Source: Ciona savignyi
Taxonomy: Eukaryota; Chordata; Ascidiacea; Phlebobranchia; Cionidae
Reading direction: 5' to 3'
Assembly: GCA_000149265.1 (NCBI GenBank)
Contig: CH003266.1
Location: 295,822 to 359,821, forward strand
Length of the DNA stretch: 64,000 nucleotides
Below, piece after piece: positions 1 through 12,518 of the stretch; positions within the stretch are counted from its first letter, which is position 1; each line of letters opens with the position of its first letter. The notes beneath the pieces are model-generated. The model did not search any database. It was not told the origin of the DNA and saw only the letters and a list, made by a program, of their open reading frames with translations. A program made the translations under genes and the position numbers.

Positions 1-1299
1 GACGACCTTACTGCTAACTTCTTCAACAGAACTCAGTTTTGAACCCATGATGGACTCGTCATTAGACTGTTTTTTTACAATAGTCGATATATGTATCAGT
101 CGCGTTAAACATTGGGCCACATAAACTTTTATACGCGCACACATGAAAACAAAAACATATGTAACTGCTGTTGATTCTTATCGCCTCTCGTCGGCCATTA
201 TCGCCAACGCACGACCCTTCTAGAAATGTTGGTCCGGTCCTAGGGCTGAATTTCGAAGTTTTATTTGTTGTTTTAAGTTACACAGAATTAACAAATTAAG
301 ATAGAGGGTTTATGGTGTACCCTGGGGATATAAGGCCTATAAACCTATGCCTACCCAAATATTTTAATCCATGTATATTTTAATATAGACCAGAGCTCCG
401 CAGCATTTTTCCAGTCGAGGCACACTTGAAACTTACTAAATTTGACGGCAAATCGCAATAAAATTTTTACAATATGAGGTCTTCTGACACGCTATATACA
501 TTTGATGTTATTGGCGAAATGTCTAATAGCCGTAATATTCAAATTTACAAAAATTAAAATCATTTTAATTTGGTAAAAACTGTGTTAAAATAATATTATT
601 ATTTGCCTGAGACACACCTAGCATTGTCTTACACCACACTGGTTGCAGAGCACTGGATACCACGATTGCTTACTTTTATCTAAGTTTCAATCTGATTCGA
701 TAAATCTTTCTACATAATGTCGTTTCAAGGTAGTGTGCTGCATGCTAACCATGATTCGCAAAATACAGCAAGTATGATAGTTGTTATTTAGCAGCAAAAA
801 TCTTGCACATAAGTTTAAGAACGGTCGTGTGGCCGAATGGTTAACGCGACCGATACATGTATCACTTGTATACAAAAAGGTCAGAGTAATGACCTCATCA
901 TGGAATCAATACTTGGATCGGTAAAAATTCAAGTGACAAAAGTTCTTCAATTTAGTAAAGTCTTGACCGACTTAAATTTTAGTCTTTGATTAAGTTTGCT
1001 TTTCCAGTAATCTTTCAAATGACTCGGACTAACGCGCTCAGACCATGATATTAATCAGATAAAATAACACCCCGTAAAAAAGTAATTTTCTATAAAAAAA
1101 TTTAAAAAAAACAGGAAAAATACGGTAATTTTTTTTAAACACGTTTATATTCATAGAAATTATTAAGTGTAGGAAAGTCATACGAAGTTATCAAACCTAA
1201 TAAAAAATTAAACAGTAAAACCTAAATGGTGCATTTTTAGATTCCCATTGAAAGAAATATTTGATTTACTGTAAATAACCACGGGCTTGATTGTTTTAC

Positions 1300-1490
1300 A
1301 AAAATGTATATTGTTATGCAATTATGATAAATTTACTAATAATGTATATTGTTATGCAATATGTTTTTTTACTAATAATGCAATTGTTACGCAAATATGA
1401 TTATTTTCACCAATAATGTATATTGTTACGCAATTATGTTTGTTTCACATATAATGCAAATATAATGTATATTGTTACGCAATTATCGAC
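1300..1490. repeat. AT-rich tandem repeat
   Basis: Five imperfect copies of AATAATGTATATTGTTATGC with a following ATTATG, spaced about 45-50 bp. No coding signal; the remainder of 1-1590 holds SINE pieces and AT-rich DNA, and no terminal exon of the fucosyltransferase was recognised. Confidence 0.75.
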
Positions 1491-1591
1491 ATACAACACA
1501 TTGTGTACTTACCTCAAGGCTAGGTTACATGTTACAATAGTTTAAATTTCAGCAATTTAGGTATTAAGTAGATACAGTTTCACCGACTTAC

Positions 1592-4500
1592 CGAACTTTG
1601 AATGGATATTTCAGTCTCCAATAAGGACATGAGGTCGTTTAAATTGGTCCTTAGAAAGCCGCACTTTTTTAACAAATACTCCTTGTTTAGGAAATTGTAC
1701 AAGTCCCGTCCGTCATAATACTTTAACTGATATCTGTTCAAAAATTAGCACTTGTGATTAATACACTGCTTGCATAATTGTATGGACAACGGGAAACGAT
1801 ATTGTAAGTATTCGTGTAGTAATGAATACATATACATCGAATACTTTGTTTCAGCTGGTTATTTTTGCTGTATAAGCAAAAAGTGCTGGACCATGTACAA
1901 AAGTCAAGTTTTAACATAAATGTAATATATTAGTTAAAAAAGCTTTGAATAACTTGCCTACGTGTAACTAATATCATTTCACACAGTAGACCACTTTTAA
2001 GAGTGGAAATAATTCAGTTTGTTTAGTTCTAAACCTAAAGTATTGGTACGGGGGTGTAGTAAGTTTGGTATATATAGTCCTACTAGTATTCTTGGTTAAT
2101 GGAGCAAAGGGTCTTTTAAAGCCTACATTCCTGGTCCCGGGGATACCGTGATCCGACCCCACCATTGAATCGTCATCATACTATTTGATCAATCGGCAAT
2201 GATAAGACTCAAAATTTATTTCAGCTAGTCGGTTGTCTCCTATAGCCGGTTCTCTCCAAAGGCAAGACACTTAAGGAATTGTGTACGAACTCAGCGAAAT
2301 AATGAAATGATTGGTTCTACCAAAATGAAGGAACGTCTCAATCATATACAACATACCGCAATATCTGCAGTAACCCAACAGTGGGTGCAAAGTAATCTGA
2401 CGATTGCCCGTGTGATAACGCCCTTTGCGTTTTTCATTTACGGTGATAAACATAATTATCCTAAATACGATTGATTAATTAATAATGAGGTTAAAACTTA
2501 CTCTTGTTGGTGTTTCATAAATGCTCCAGAAATCCCTTTAATAACAGACGGAGGTGCGGCCACGTAGACAGGCACTGTACTTTGAAACTTTCCGGGAAAA
2601 GTTTTTGTTAAATATCCCCGCACCCCGCTAGGCAGTGCAGATGGGGTTATGTTGAAAACAGTTGAACAAAAATTTCGCATTCGAGGATCCACATTCCCCG
2701 TAACTGTAAAGTATTACGTTTACCTTATTCCGGGTTGATAAAAAAACGGAAATTTATACAAACTGTTAATCAACCGTATAAGTTTACTGAAATTTCAAAT
2801 TGCCGGTAAGCAATGTGTATTTAGTTCAGCTTTGCCAGGCACTCAAAAACAACGAAAATTTGGAACTACGGAAATTAATAGGAATCCTTAATCGACTGTA
2901 TTAAATTACTTAAAAGTTAATTAAAGTGAATTTAATAGCTTACTCTGGAATGCTAAAATATGAAAATTTATAAAAATCCTCAAACTACTGTAAAACAAGG
3001 GCTAACCCTACAAATACAGGAAAGCAGAAACGAATCACTAAACCCGTTAATGCTATTTACAAAATGTGTTGCCTCTAAACAGGATCGCTTAGATCGCTTA
3101 AATTGCTATGGAAAGTAATTCTAACCCTGTCCCAAACACTAATGTTAACCGCAGAACGAACTTTAGCCTCAACCCTAACATAAATATCATAATCTTTATT
3201 TTAGTGAGAGAAGTTTTTTCCAAGGCTTTTGTAACTACGAAGTATAGTAAGCGATCCAAGCGCTCCAAGCGATCCTGTAGTATTTAGAGGTACCGATGAT
3301 TTTTTAACTTACTATGTATTTAATTCCGTATTTCACTTTTAAATTGCCGTATTATAGTATAGACCCCTTTTCAGTATTTTTAGAAACTTTTTTATGCAGT
3401 TATATATACGTACAAGGTACCTATTCCAGCTATGACATGCGCAGGTTGTTATTCGCTTGCCTTTAAAAAAAATTCAACACTGGAATATTAGGTAATTTTT
3501 TGGCAACAAGAGGCAAACAAATGTATTTGAGAAGCAAAAAAATATTTTTTTGGCAAAAAAATCTATTTGTTGAGTAATTACAATAAAATAAATAAATTTT
3601 TTGACTTACCTATTTGTTTGTTTCCCCAATTCGTACACATGAACTTGTAAAAGTCGTCTTTGTCGTAGCGCCAGTGTAGTGCAACGAATTCCCTTTCACC
3701 GAATCTGGTCTTTATATAATCATCCGCGATGTCCTTATATTTATAGGATATTTTACGGTCAGTTTTTGTGTGCCTTAATGCTTTTGAATTACAAAATGGC
3801 CTATACTAAAGGGAATGAAAGAGGAAAGTAGGAAGATTGGTCACTGAAACGATACAACATGACGTGTGATAACGCTTCCTTACGTATTCGCGAGGCAATC
3901 TGATGATTGCCCGTGTGGTAACGCTTCCTTACGTATTCGCGAGGTAATCTGACGATTGCCCGTGCGTTAACGCACCTTACGCTTTCCAATTCACAGGAAT
4001 AACTATATCATTTCCTATCCATAATGGAAACAATTCTAATCCAGCGACAAACGCTAATATTAACTCTCAAAACCAAACCCCAGCCGTAATGGTCCCTACT
4101 TCCCTTTTATTAGTTTTATATTATAAATAAATCATTAGCAACAATACCTGTACATAACGCGGACATTGAGTGTGTTGCATGATTTTATAATACAAGTGAG
4201 CCCCTGGCGTTTCTTTAATCTCTTCGCCATTAAGATAATTCGATTCTATTGTCTGGTATTTTGCTGCGACCTGCAAAGAAAACTTTTGGGTTGCAAATGG
4301 CAATTTATATCTCCCCATACAATAAGTATACTTTTGGCAGGTAGATATTACATTTGAAAATGATCAATATATAAAAGAATGCTAACGTTAATCTTTCGCT
4401 TAGAAAAATGTAAGGGCTTGATGTTTTGCAAAATGAAAGTAATTTTGTGTTGCAAAATAGAAGTCATATCTTATGTAATATAGTAAGTATACCTTTGGCG

Positions 4501-6348
4501 GTTGTAGGGGAAATAGCACATATTGGGCAAATTTCTAAGGTTGTTCCTTTAGAAAAACGTAGGGGATGTGGTGATGCTAAATACAAGTAACATTGTGTTG
4601 CAAAAAAAACGAGATAATTCCCTATGCAATATAGTATTCTTTTAATAATTACCTGTGGCACAATAAAACGCAATTCTCGAAATGGAAATGTATAAAATGC
4701 GCAAGGTCGACTTGAGTTGTATTGTTCGACCACTGCTTTTTTTTCTGCCTTAAACAGAAATCCACGTTCTTTTGTTGGAAAACTTTCAGATTTCACGATA
4801 CCTTTGCCCAGCACTTTGCTATTTGGTGCCCTGTACTGTAGATTTCAATTGAGATTATCGGTGCCTTTAATCACCAGGCCGAATCACGTTTGTTTAGTTT
4901 ATATCTCTTAAAAATGCCCTTCAGAAAGAGCTTTAGAATGCCATCTATAACATTAACATATTGACTATGTATACCCAAACGTAGATATTTTGTAGATTTG
5001 AGAAAATATGAATGAAATTTTTTTTCTTGAATATATTTGTAGCTTTATAAACTATATGTCTAGTAAGCTTAAATCACACTTTGACGTGGTAAGTGCTTTT
5101 AAATAACCAATAAATGATGCTGCGTTGGGATTAGAAAATAATAAATGCGATAGATTAAAGCTTAGTGGATTAGAGCATCGCCTTTAAGACGAAGGGTTGC
5201 AAATTTAAACCCGAACTTAGTTAGTCGGTTGGGTCCTTAGGCAAGGCACTTCACGAACTTTGCCTCAACCCAGCGGAATAAGGGCTTCTACTGCATAGTT
5301 ATTTTCAAGATATAAAAAAGATTATTTACCTTCTCGTCCAGAATGTCTAATTTATAAAGTCGTTCGGCTTCTATGAGAGATTCCAGCGTCCATTGTTGTT
5401 TGTTTGTGCTTGCTCCGAAAAACACAACATCGATTCGATTTCCACAATGTCGTTTAAATTCATCAATCGTTATGATTGGAATAAGACTCTGTAATGACGG
5501 TACATCGAACCTGTAGGAAGGAAAGGTCTAAGTTGGAACGTACATTATAATGTAACAGGCGTATTTATTTAGCTACTTAATATTTTTTCTGAAACAGAGA
5601 ATTAAAACTTAATCAGATACTTTAATCTTGCTGAAACAGAATTTTTGCAGAAAAGCAAAGTCAAACATAGGTAATCAGAAACTTAATTTGCTAAAACAAC
5701 AAATTAAAACTTATACAGAAACTTACTTATTCGAAATTTAAATTTTGTTATAACATAAACTGTTATCAATATTGTAATAGGTAAGTAAGCCAAAATTTAC
5801 CTGTGGTTAGAATCAATGTACTGCATACCACCTGTTTTGTCATTGAAATGTTTCTGAAAGACTGGTATTACCAAAGTCCTGTTGAGATAAATAGCTACAA
5901 ACACTGCTTGTCGAAGACCCATAAGTTGGTTATTTGGTCCGTTGTACAACCAGGGCAAAATAAATTTCCTTGGATTTGTTTTAAAGCGAGGCTTTGGTTG
6001 GGGACTTGAGGTCAAAAGTTTCTTACTGGAGCTCCAAAATTCACAACTTCGACGTTGGTGTTGGTTGTTCTTCTTATCATCATAATTTGACCTTTGAAGA
6101 TGGCTTTGACCCACTGTGTGAGGAGACAATGTGTAATCTAGACTTGAAATTTCATACTTTTGATTTGTCTCTTTGTGCTTTTGAGATGTCTGCTTGTATT
6201 TAATATTCGTTGCCTCGTTTTCAGACCATCTCCCAAAGATCATGTAACAGCAAAACAATAATAAACACAAACCGCTGACATGTTTAAAAATCTTGTGCAT
6301 ACGCCGTGATTTTACTATCAATATTGCATCGCCTGTCCGCTGGCACAT
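1592..6348 (-). CDS. GDP-fucose protein O-fucosyltransferase family protein (3' end not found)
   Basis: Exons on the minus strand: 6348-5801, 5510-5330, 4835-4653, 4270-4148, 3733-3610, 2703-2502 and tentatively 1681-1592. The first six join in frame. Family knowledge: these enzymes move fucose from GDP-fucose to Ser/Thr of EGF or TSR modules in the secretory pathway. Seen: a basic N-terminus followed by a single hydrophobic helix (residues about 26-41, SGLCLLLFCCYMIFG), giving a type II topology, then a low-complexity stem and the family-type block GPNNQLMGLRQAVFVAIYLN. Exon 5 has FVALHWRYD, the GDP-fucose-binding HxRxD-like motif, and exon 6 has VPVYVAAPP. Exon 7 reads SLLETEISIQSS, like the C-terminal acceptor-binding region, but its frame does not fit exon 6, so an indel or missing micro-exon is possible. 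The two AAG acceptors (exons 5 and 7) are weak. A splice acceptor lies about 7 bases before the ATG, compatible with trans-splicing. The family is clear; POFUT1 versus POFUT2 subtype is not settled. Confidence 0.82.
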
Positions 6349-7094
6349 ACCATTCTGTAAGGAAGAACAGGATATTCATGTTTATTTCCATGGATAGGAA
6401 AACTCAATGGGCGTTTAACACCCGGGTAGGATGGAATAGGATAGGATAAAGAAGTCGGACCGGCATGACATTGCCGTCAAACGTTCGACAAAAATCGGGA
6501 AAAAACAAGGATTGTCTATTTTTCTAAAAAGAGCTCGTAATAAACGATCTAAAATACTTTACAAGTTTACCCTATGTAACATTACGACATATCTTTAAAA
6601 TGTATTTTAGATGCTTTTAGTCGAACATTAAACTACCTCATTCTCCTAGCGATTTTTGCTGAGTTATATTATGCCTAAAAACTTTTGCTGAGTTATATTA
6701 TGTCCAAAAACATTTTCTGAGTTATATTATGTCTAAAATCAAAGTACTAACCTTAATATTTCTCTCCGCCCCTTAATTTATAAAATGTCGCAACACACTT
6801 TAGTTTTAGTTGAGCATTAAACTACCTTTTCCTTTCAAATTTTGCCCAGTTATGCATAGTTTATGCCTGAAATTAACGTACAATACTAAGCTTAACACTT
6901 CTCTCGCTCCCTCTTAATTTATAAAATGTCGCAAAACATACAATTTACACAATCGCCTGCTCTTAAAAATCCACATAACGCTTTCCCGACATATAGTCGT
7001 TTAGAATGGTAACTTGACCTGTTATCTTTCCGTCGGCACGCCGCGGGCCATATGCGCCGCAATCGTATTATTTTAACTCTAAGATTCCCACAGG

Positions 7095-7448
7095 TATACT
7101 GTTGTGAGACCAAAGTTTATTTTTAAACGTGAGTTATCCAACCACACCTGTACCACACCAAACATGTAATTCACAACAGTTTACATTTGACCGTTAGTGC
7201 GTTATTTTTAGTGTAATCACAGTAAGTATACCATAGAAATATCACAAATTTCAAACATGTGTTATAGTATCTATACTGTTGTGAGACCAAAGTTTATTTT
7301 TAAACGTGAGTTATCCAACCACACCTGTACCACACCAAACATGTAATTCACAACAGTTTACATTTGAGCGTTACTGCGTTATATTGAGTGCACCAACAGT
7401 AAGTATCACAAAAACATCACAAATTTCAAACATGTGTTATAGTATCTA
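7095..7448. repeat. Two-copy tandem duplication, unit 177 bp
   Basis: The segment starting TACTGTTGTGAGACCAAAG is repeated at 7101 and 7278 with few differences, including the CCACACCTGTACCACACC core. No gene in either copy. The 6.36-7.09 kb stretch before it shows only short repeats of TTTTGCTGAGTTATATTATG (about 6640-6740). Confidence 0.85.
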
Positions 7449-8129
7449 AATGTGTACGGCCATGTGGCTGAATGGATCAACGCGATCGATACGTTATTTC
7501 AACAAACATACTAATTGTGACAAAATATTGGGTTCGATAATTATCTCGGCAAAGAAAAAAACATTTAAAAATATAGTAGAACGCCAATATTTCGATTTGT
7601 TGGAAGTTTCCTTAACAACTTTTAAAGTATTACGAGGGCCGACACTGTATCAGTAATACTATTTTTACTTCGTCATTACAAGAAGGATACAACAGAAAAG
7701 AATGGCAGCAAAAAAACGGCAAACATACAGTAGATAAAACCAGTGATGGGATTCAAACTTTTAAGAACAGGTTCTTTTTGGTATCGTACTTACTAACAAC
7801 AGGTTCCCTAAAAGGTCTAATGTCTGTAAAAAAGCAAGAATCGGATCGGTGATTATCCCGACGTTCCAACAACGGGTTCGACCGAAGCAATGCGAACCTC
7901 TTAAATCTCGTCATTAAGTTATAGACATGGTATCATAGGAAAAAAGTGACGTGGCCGTTAAACCTTACATTTAGCAAAAAAACAAATATTTAATGCGGCG
8001 GTTAATTTAACTAAAAAAAATAAGTAAAATTGAAACCTTGACTAAAAATATGCAAGCACGACTGTGGTGAACTGCTGGCTCGATTTGTGGATATTTTTCG
8101 TGTTTGCACAATTTTAGTTGTGTACTATA

Positions 8130-8400
8130 TGTAGTCTACCGGTTAGTCTGGTGGTTTAGTGCGTCGCCTTTCAGTCGAAAGGTTTCAGGTACGAAACTGA
8201 TCGCTAGCTAGTATGGGCCTGAATCCAGCAGAATAATGGGTTCTACTAATTTGAAGGGACGTGTGAATCAATACACAACACAATGCAATAGCTCCGTCAA
8301 CTTGACGGTGGGCTCGAGGTGATCTGACGATTGCCCGTTTTTTAACCGCATTGGTTTTCCCATTCACGGGGATGAACATGAATATCCCATCCTATTTAAA
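8130..8400 (+). repeat. tRNA-derived SINE, best-preserved copy of a dispersed family
   Basis: The head (GGTTAGTCTGGTGGTTTAGT, then GCGTCGCCTTTCAGTCGAAA and GGTACGAAACTGATC) resembles a tRNA with A and B boxes. The body runs through AACCCATTAATCCGCTG-type and GTGATCTGACGATTGCCC motifs to a tail TTCACGGGGATAAACATGAATATCCTATCC. Related copies or parts: 2217-2462, 3840-4020, 5158-5300, 9110-9215, 15885-16600 (split by a solo LTR), 21240-21525, 22465-22665, 53440-53580, 55280-55520, 61845-62045, 63380-63560. Confidence 0.75.
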
Positions 8401-8639
8401 CGAGTTTTAATATTGGAAAACTAGTTGCGTCGTAGTTTACGACGAAATTAAATCCAACCTAATGCAAAATTATGATATAATTCCGCCTCAAAACGCATAA
8501 CTTTGCTTTAACCCGAGGCTTATTTTAATATCTTAATTTTTTTAGCTTATTAGGTTGAGTAATATACCGCGCATAGCTTGAGAAATTCTTTAGTTGGGGA
8601 ATCATGAGTGACGTTTATTACGTCATTATTTTATTGATT

Positions 8640-9100
8640 TCTTATTATGGTAAGTCTATATATATGTAGACATTATCGGAAATGAGTGTCAGCCACCGAC
8701 CAATACAACGAGAAGACAGCTTAAGGTGAACTTTTGGCCAAACGACGAGCAGCAGCCAATTACATGCACTTGCCATCCCCACCGCAAATTGCGACCAAAA
8801 GATATAAGGAAAAAGCAGGAGTGCTATATTGTTAAGCCTGTTATGATTTGAACATGCAACTTTCTCGAGATGAACAGTGTGTGACCCGAGCTTGATTTTA
8901 AGAAGAAACCACCCGAAACATCTTCGGTCTGCCAACAAGCGTTCTTTTGTTGAGCAAAATCCCCCGATTACACCAAAAGTCAACGGACACAGATATTATC
9001 AAGAAAAGAAAGTTGCCACCAAAGTATGTACCGCAAGTTCAAGATTCGCCGTTGGAATCTCGAAGAAAGAATTCACCCAGAAACTTGGTTGCAAGAGTTA
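8640..9100. repeat. Dispersed repeat also found inverted at 46.02-46.45 kb
   Basis: Both places share AAGCTTG/GAGCTTGATTTTAAGAAGAAACC, CAAC/AACAAGCGTTCTTTTGTTGA and GGTGAACTTTTGGCCAA. The 46-kb copy encodes an uninterrupted minus-strand stretch (KLDFKKKPPEASFRSDNKRS...), while the 8.6-kb copy shifts frame. Possibly a retroposed or duplicated gene fragment. I do not recognise the protein. Confidence 0.5.
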
Positions 9101-10564
9101 GTGAAAGTCATTGGTTGGTCGGTTGGCGCAAGGTGATCTGACGATTGCCCATATGGTAACCCCCTTGATTTTCCCATTCGTGGGGATAAACATGAATATC
9201 GTATTCTATCCTAATGTATGGTCGATTTATACCTCGAGATTACGATTGTGCAAAATCTGTATGACATTTCACAGGTTTGCAAACAGGAGGAACACAGCGA
9301 CACAAGTTTCACCTCCCAGGACACCGTCTCATAAATATGTTAGTAGCGCTTGCGATATTTGGCCATATGGCCCCCTATACGTCCATACAGCAAACAACAA
9401 AGTTAATCAGGCTCGTCTGTCTAATTCATGTCTGTAGTGTAAAGTTAACGTGCCGTTTAAATTATGTTTTCGTTGCCACTTGGGCGTACATGGTCGTCGG
9501 CAAGTTCGAAAGTTAAATAATCGTAAGCGTGAATGCTTCAATAGATGTTTTTTTAAAACAAATGTCGAAATCCGCTTCTCCCAGGACGTTCTTTGTCGCC
9601 GATTATAAGAATAACATGCAATATTTATTAAATGAGCACGGTCGTGTGGCCGAATGGTTAATGCGACCGATACATATACCGACTACAATATAAAAACGGT
9701 CCAAGTAACGACCCCATCATGGATTCGAAACTTGTCTCGGTTAAAATATGTATATATATATTGAGTAAATGAAATAAATGTTCAATTCTTCCTCCAATAA
9801 ATAATGTTAAGTCATTATTTAATTCCAAAAATTGTTCCTCTAATTGAAATGACACTGATGTGTCTGGTTATCAACATGTTTCTGTAAGTTTTAATGGCGT
9901 ATATAGGTGTATTTTGGTGGAGATTTTGTTTTGGAAATGTATTGCTTCCCGTTATTGGCAGGGATTTCTTGCAATATTTTGGTTTTAAAATATATCTAGA
10001 CCATGTTGTCTAACAAATAGCAGAGTTGCATTGCTATTCCATTACTCCTTCTGGTAGATGTCGGGGCGACATTCCATGCCTGTCAAGCGTTTAACGAAAA
10101 ATATAAAAAAACGGGAAAAAAGTAGAGAGTGTCAACCACGTTTAACCACGACTATTCTTTACCAAAATGTTGAGTGATAAATCTAGGGGAATTCCCCTGG
10201 GACGTTAAAAACCAAAACTGTATTATTTTCGAAACAATTATCTTTTTGTGGCGTAGCTCTTGAACGGCTGCTCCAATTTGAATTATATTTAGTGGATAGG
10301 AAGTACATTAGTCACTGATTTAACACTTAGAAAAAATAAAAAAGATTACGTAGGGAAATACTCTAAAAGGTTTTGTTCTCAAATCATGATTGTGACAGGA
10401 ATGGCATGGCGCACTGACATCTTCAACAATGAGTCGTCAAATCGAATTAAAATTTTATTGTTAGATAACATGACCCACATATGTAAAATCAAAAACTTTA
10501 TCCCCCACAAAAATTTGGACATCATCACAGCTTTGGTGAGTCCAATAACGTGCTGATTTGGACA

Positions 10565-10920
10565 TATTTTTATTGAGCCAAGTTTCGAACCCATGATGGG
10601 CTCGTCATCAGGACCGTTTTTAGTATAAGAGTCGGTATATGTATCGGACGCTAAGCATCATTTTTCTTTTTTACCAGGTTAAGTTTCGAACCCATGATGG
10701 GCTCGTCCCCGTTTTTTTTTTATATAGTTGGTATATGTATCGGTCGCGTTACCATTAGGCCACACGACCGTACAAATTTTAAGCAACATTTTTTGTTTTA
10801 CTGAGCCAAGTTTCGAACCCATGATGGGCTCGTCACAAGGACCGTTTTTTTGTATAAGAGTCGGTATATGTATCGGTTGCGTTAACCTTTTGGCCACACG
10901 ACCGTACAAATTTTAAGCAA
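10565..10920 (-). repeat. Three adjacent copies of a tRNA-Ser/Leu-like SINE
   Basis: Reverse-strand units read CGGTCGTGTGGCCGAATGG, TTAACGCGACCGATACATAT, a variable spacer, then GAGCCCATCATGGGTTCGAA. The A-box-like TGGCCGAATGGTTA and B-box-like GGGTTCGAAAC suggest descent from a class II tRNA. Units lie at about 10565-10660, 10675-10785 and 10800-10920. Other copies: 40-125 (minus), 821-920, 7443-7515, 9638-9745, 21845-21925, 26348-26415 (minus), 34345-34430, 37960-38045 (minus). Confidence 0.75.
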
Positions 10921-11395
10921 CATCCATCAAGTACTTCGGCTCAAGACGCGGTCCGCTATCTAACGGTTGGTTTTGAAACCAGCAGCATTGAGCCAACACT
11001 CCGACGCCGCCATTTTTCTGGATTCTTACGTCTCAAATCAAATAACGTCACAAACTCGGCACAGGTGATTAAACACATGATACTTAAAAAAAGGTTTAAA
11101 CTTCCGAATATTTTTAAAAAGTGTCCAACAAATATTCACAGAGAAGCTAATATACAAACAAACGACTGGTGAGCGTAGCAGAATCGTATACAGACAACAA
11201 ACATAGCATTTTCTTCTGGTTGTATTAATGTTTGTAACCGGAAATTGTGGATTGTTGTACGTCACACAAGGGCACAGTCATGAGGTCCTAATGCCATTAC
11301 TAAATCAGGAAATAACATGAGGTCACTTAAATTAACACGGAAGTTGCATAGCTCTGGTAGGCAGTGCAGGGAATTTAATGCAGAAGATTTAAAAA

Positions 11396-12518
11396 ATGGG
11401 AAGGCAACCTATAACAGCAATCGTCGTATTTATTTTGTGCATTTTGCAACAAGCTAAGAGCCAAAGTAAGTGATGCAGAAAAAAATCGAATAAATTTGTG
11501 TTTACTATTCACATTCCACATTTAATTATTTAAGGTATTGTCTACAATGGAAGTCAGTTAACCTTCGTCACATCGAGAAAAACATTTGATGCAGCTCGAA
11601 CCCACTGCCAATCATTACTCGGTGATTTGGTTATTATCAGAGACAGTCAGTTGCAAAATGCAATTAAACCGAACTTGGATTCAACGATTAGTTGGAAGAC
11701 GTGGGAAGATCCATGGTTCGTCGGTTACTGGATCGGTGGTTCGCGAGCATCAGGTAAACACGAGTTAATCTTTGCAATTTCTTTTCTTACAATAAGACTA
11801 ATTTGAAGCTGTGCACATTCTTTTTATATGAATATAAATAAAATTGATGTCACCCCGGTATATAAGCCCCACCCACCCACCTCCATGATGTCACCCCGGT
11901 ACATGACCACCGATACCCCCACCCACCTACATGCAGCTTTGATAAAACGTACCATTTAACACAATGATAAGAAGCTAGACAACATGATCGAAAAACTATT
12001 ACCTTTCAATTTTGTTCTTTTAACTGGGTGCTAATGTCTTTGTTTTCAGGAGAAACCGAGTGGAAATGGTGGGATGGAACAAGATTACCTCCGGCAAATG
12101 CCACTGATGCTTACCAACACTAATTTAAAATTTAAACCCCTTTTATCTTTTGCTGGTCTATAAAACGTGTTTTCTTTCAATATTTTATACGATCGAATAA
12201 GTTGTAGTCAGGTAACATCTGCATTAACTTACTCAGCAAAGGTGGAAGAGAAATCACAGAAGTTCCTGCTGTCCAATTTAATCCAGATCCAAAATCCGTT
12301 TATGAAGGTAAACAAAGACCAAACATTCCTTGGTTATAGTAGAGTAATTAGTAGACTCTTGTTATTTGGTATCACCGACTGCCAACTCCGAAGTCTGTTT
12401 AATACACGTTTTCCAAAGAGTTTTTTATAGACTAAACGTTTTTTATAAACTCTTGTTATTTACAGAAATACAAAGTCCACCAGTTGTAATATACGAAAAC
12501 CTCGCCACTAGAAACTAA
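11396..12518 (+). pseudogene. Lectin receptor copy A, internally deleted
   Basis: Signal-peptide exon 11396-11465 (MGRQPITAIVVFILCIL...), first half of lectin domain 1 at 11535-11753, then exon 3 from 12050. Exon 3 matches the other copies only to 12120 (DAYQH), where sequence normally found in the intron before the cytoplasmic exons begins and gives an immediate in-frame TAA (12121-12123). Both tail exons survive downstream (12237-12307 and 12466-12518, encoding SVYEEI...VIYENL), with a poly(A) signal at 12622-12627. Rest of lectin domain 1, all EGF modules, lectin domain 2 and the membrane helix are missing. As it stands the locus could only make a 120-residue secreted fragment lacking the EPN/FICQ half of the lectin fold. 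It is most simply a pseudogene produced by deletion between repeats. A collapsed assembly of tandem copies is the main alternative. Confidence 0.85.

Noticed and set aside
9638..9745. Functional tRNA gene
   Set aside because: A- and B-box-like motifs are present, but no complete cloverleaf with matching acceptor stem can be drawn. The same sequence recurs at ten other places with the spacer varying, as in a SINE.
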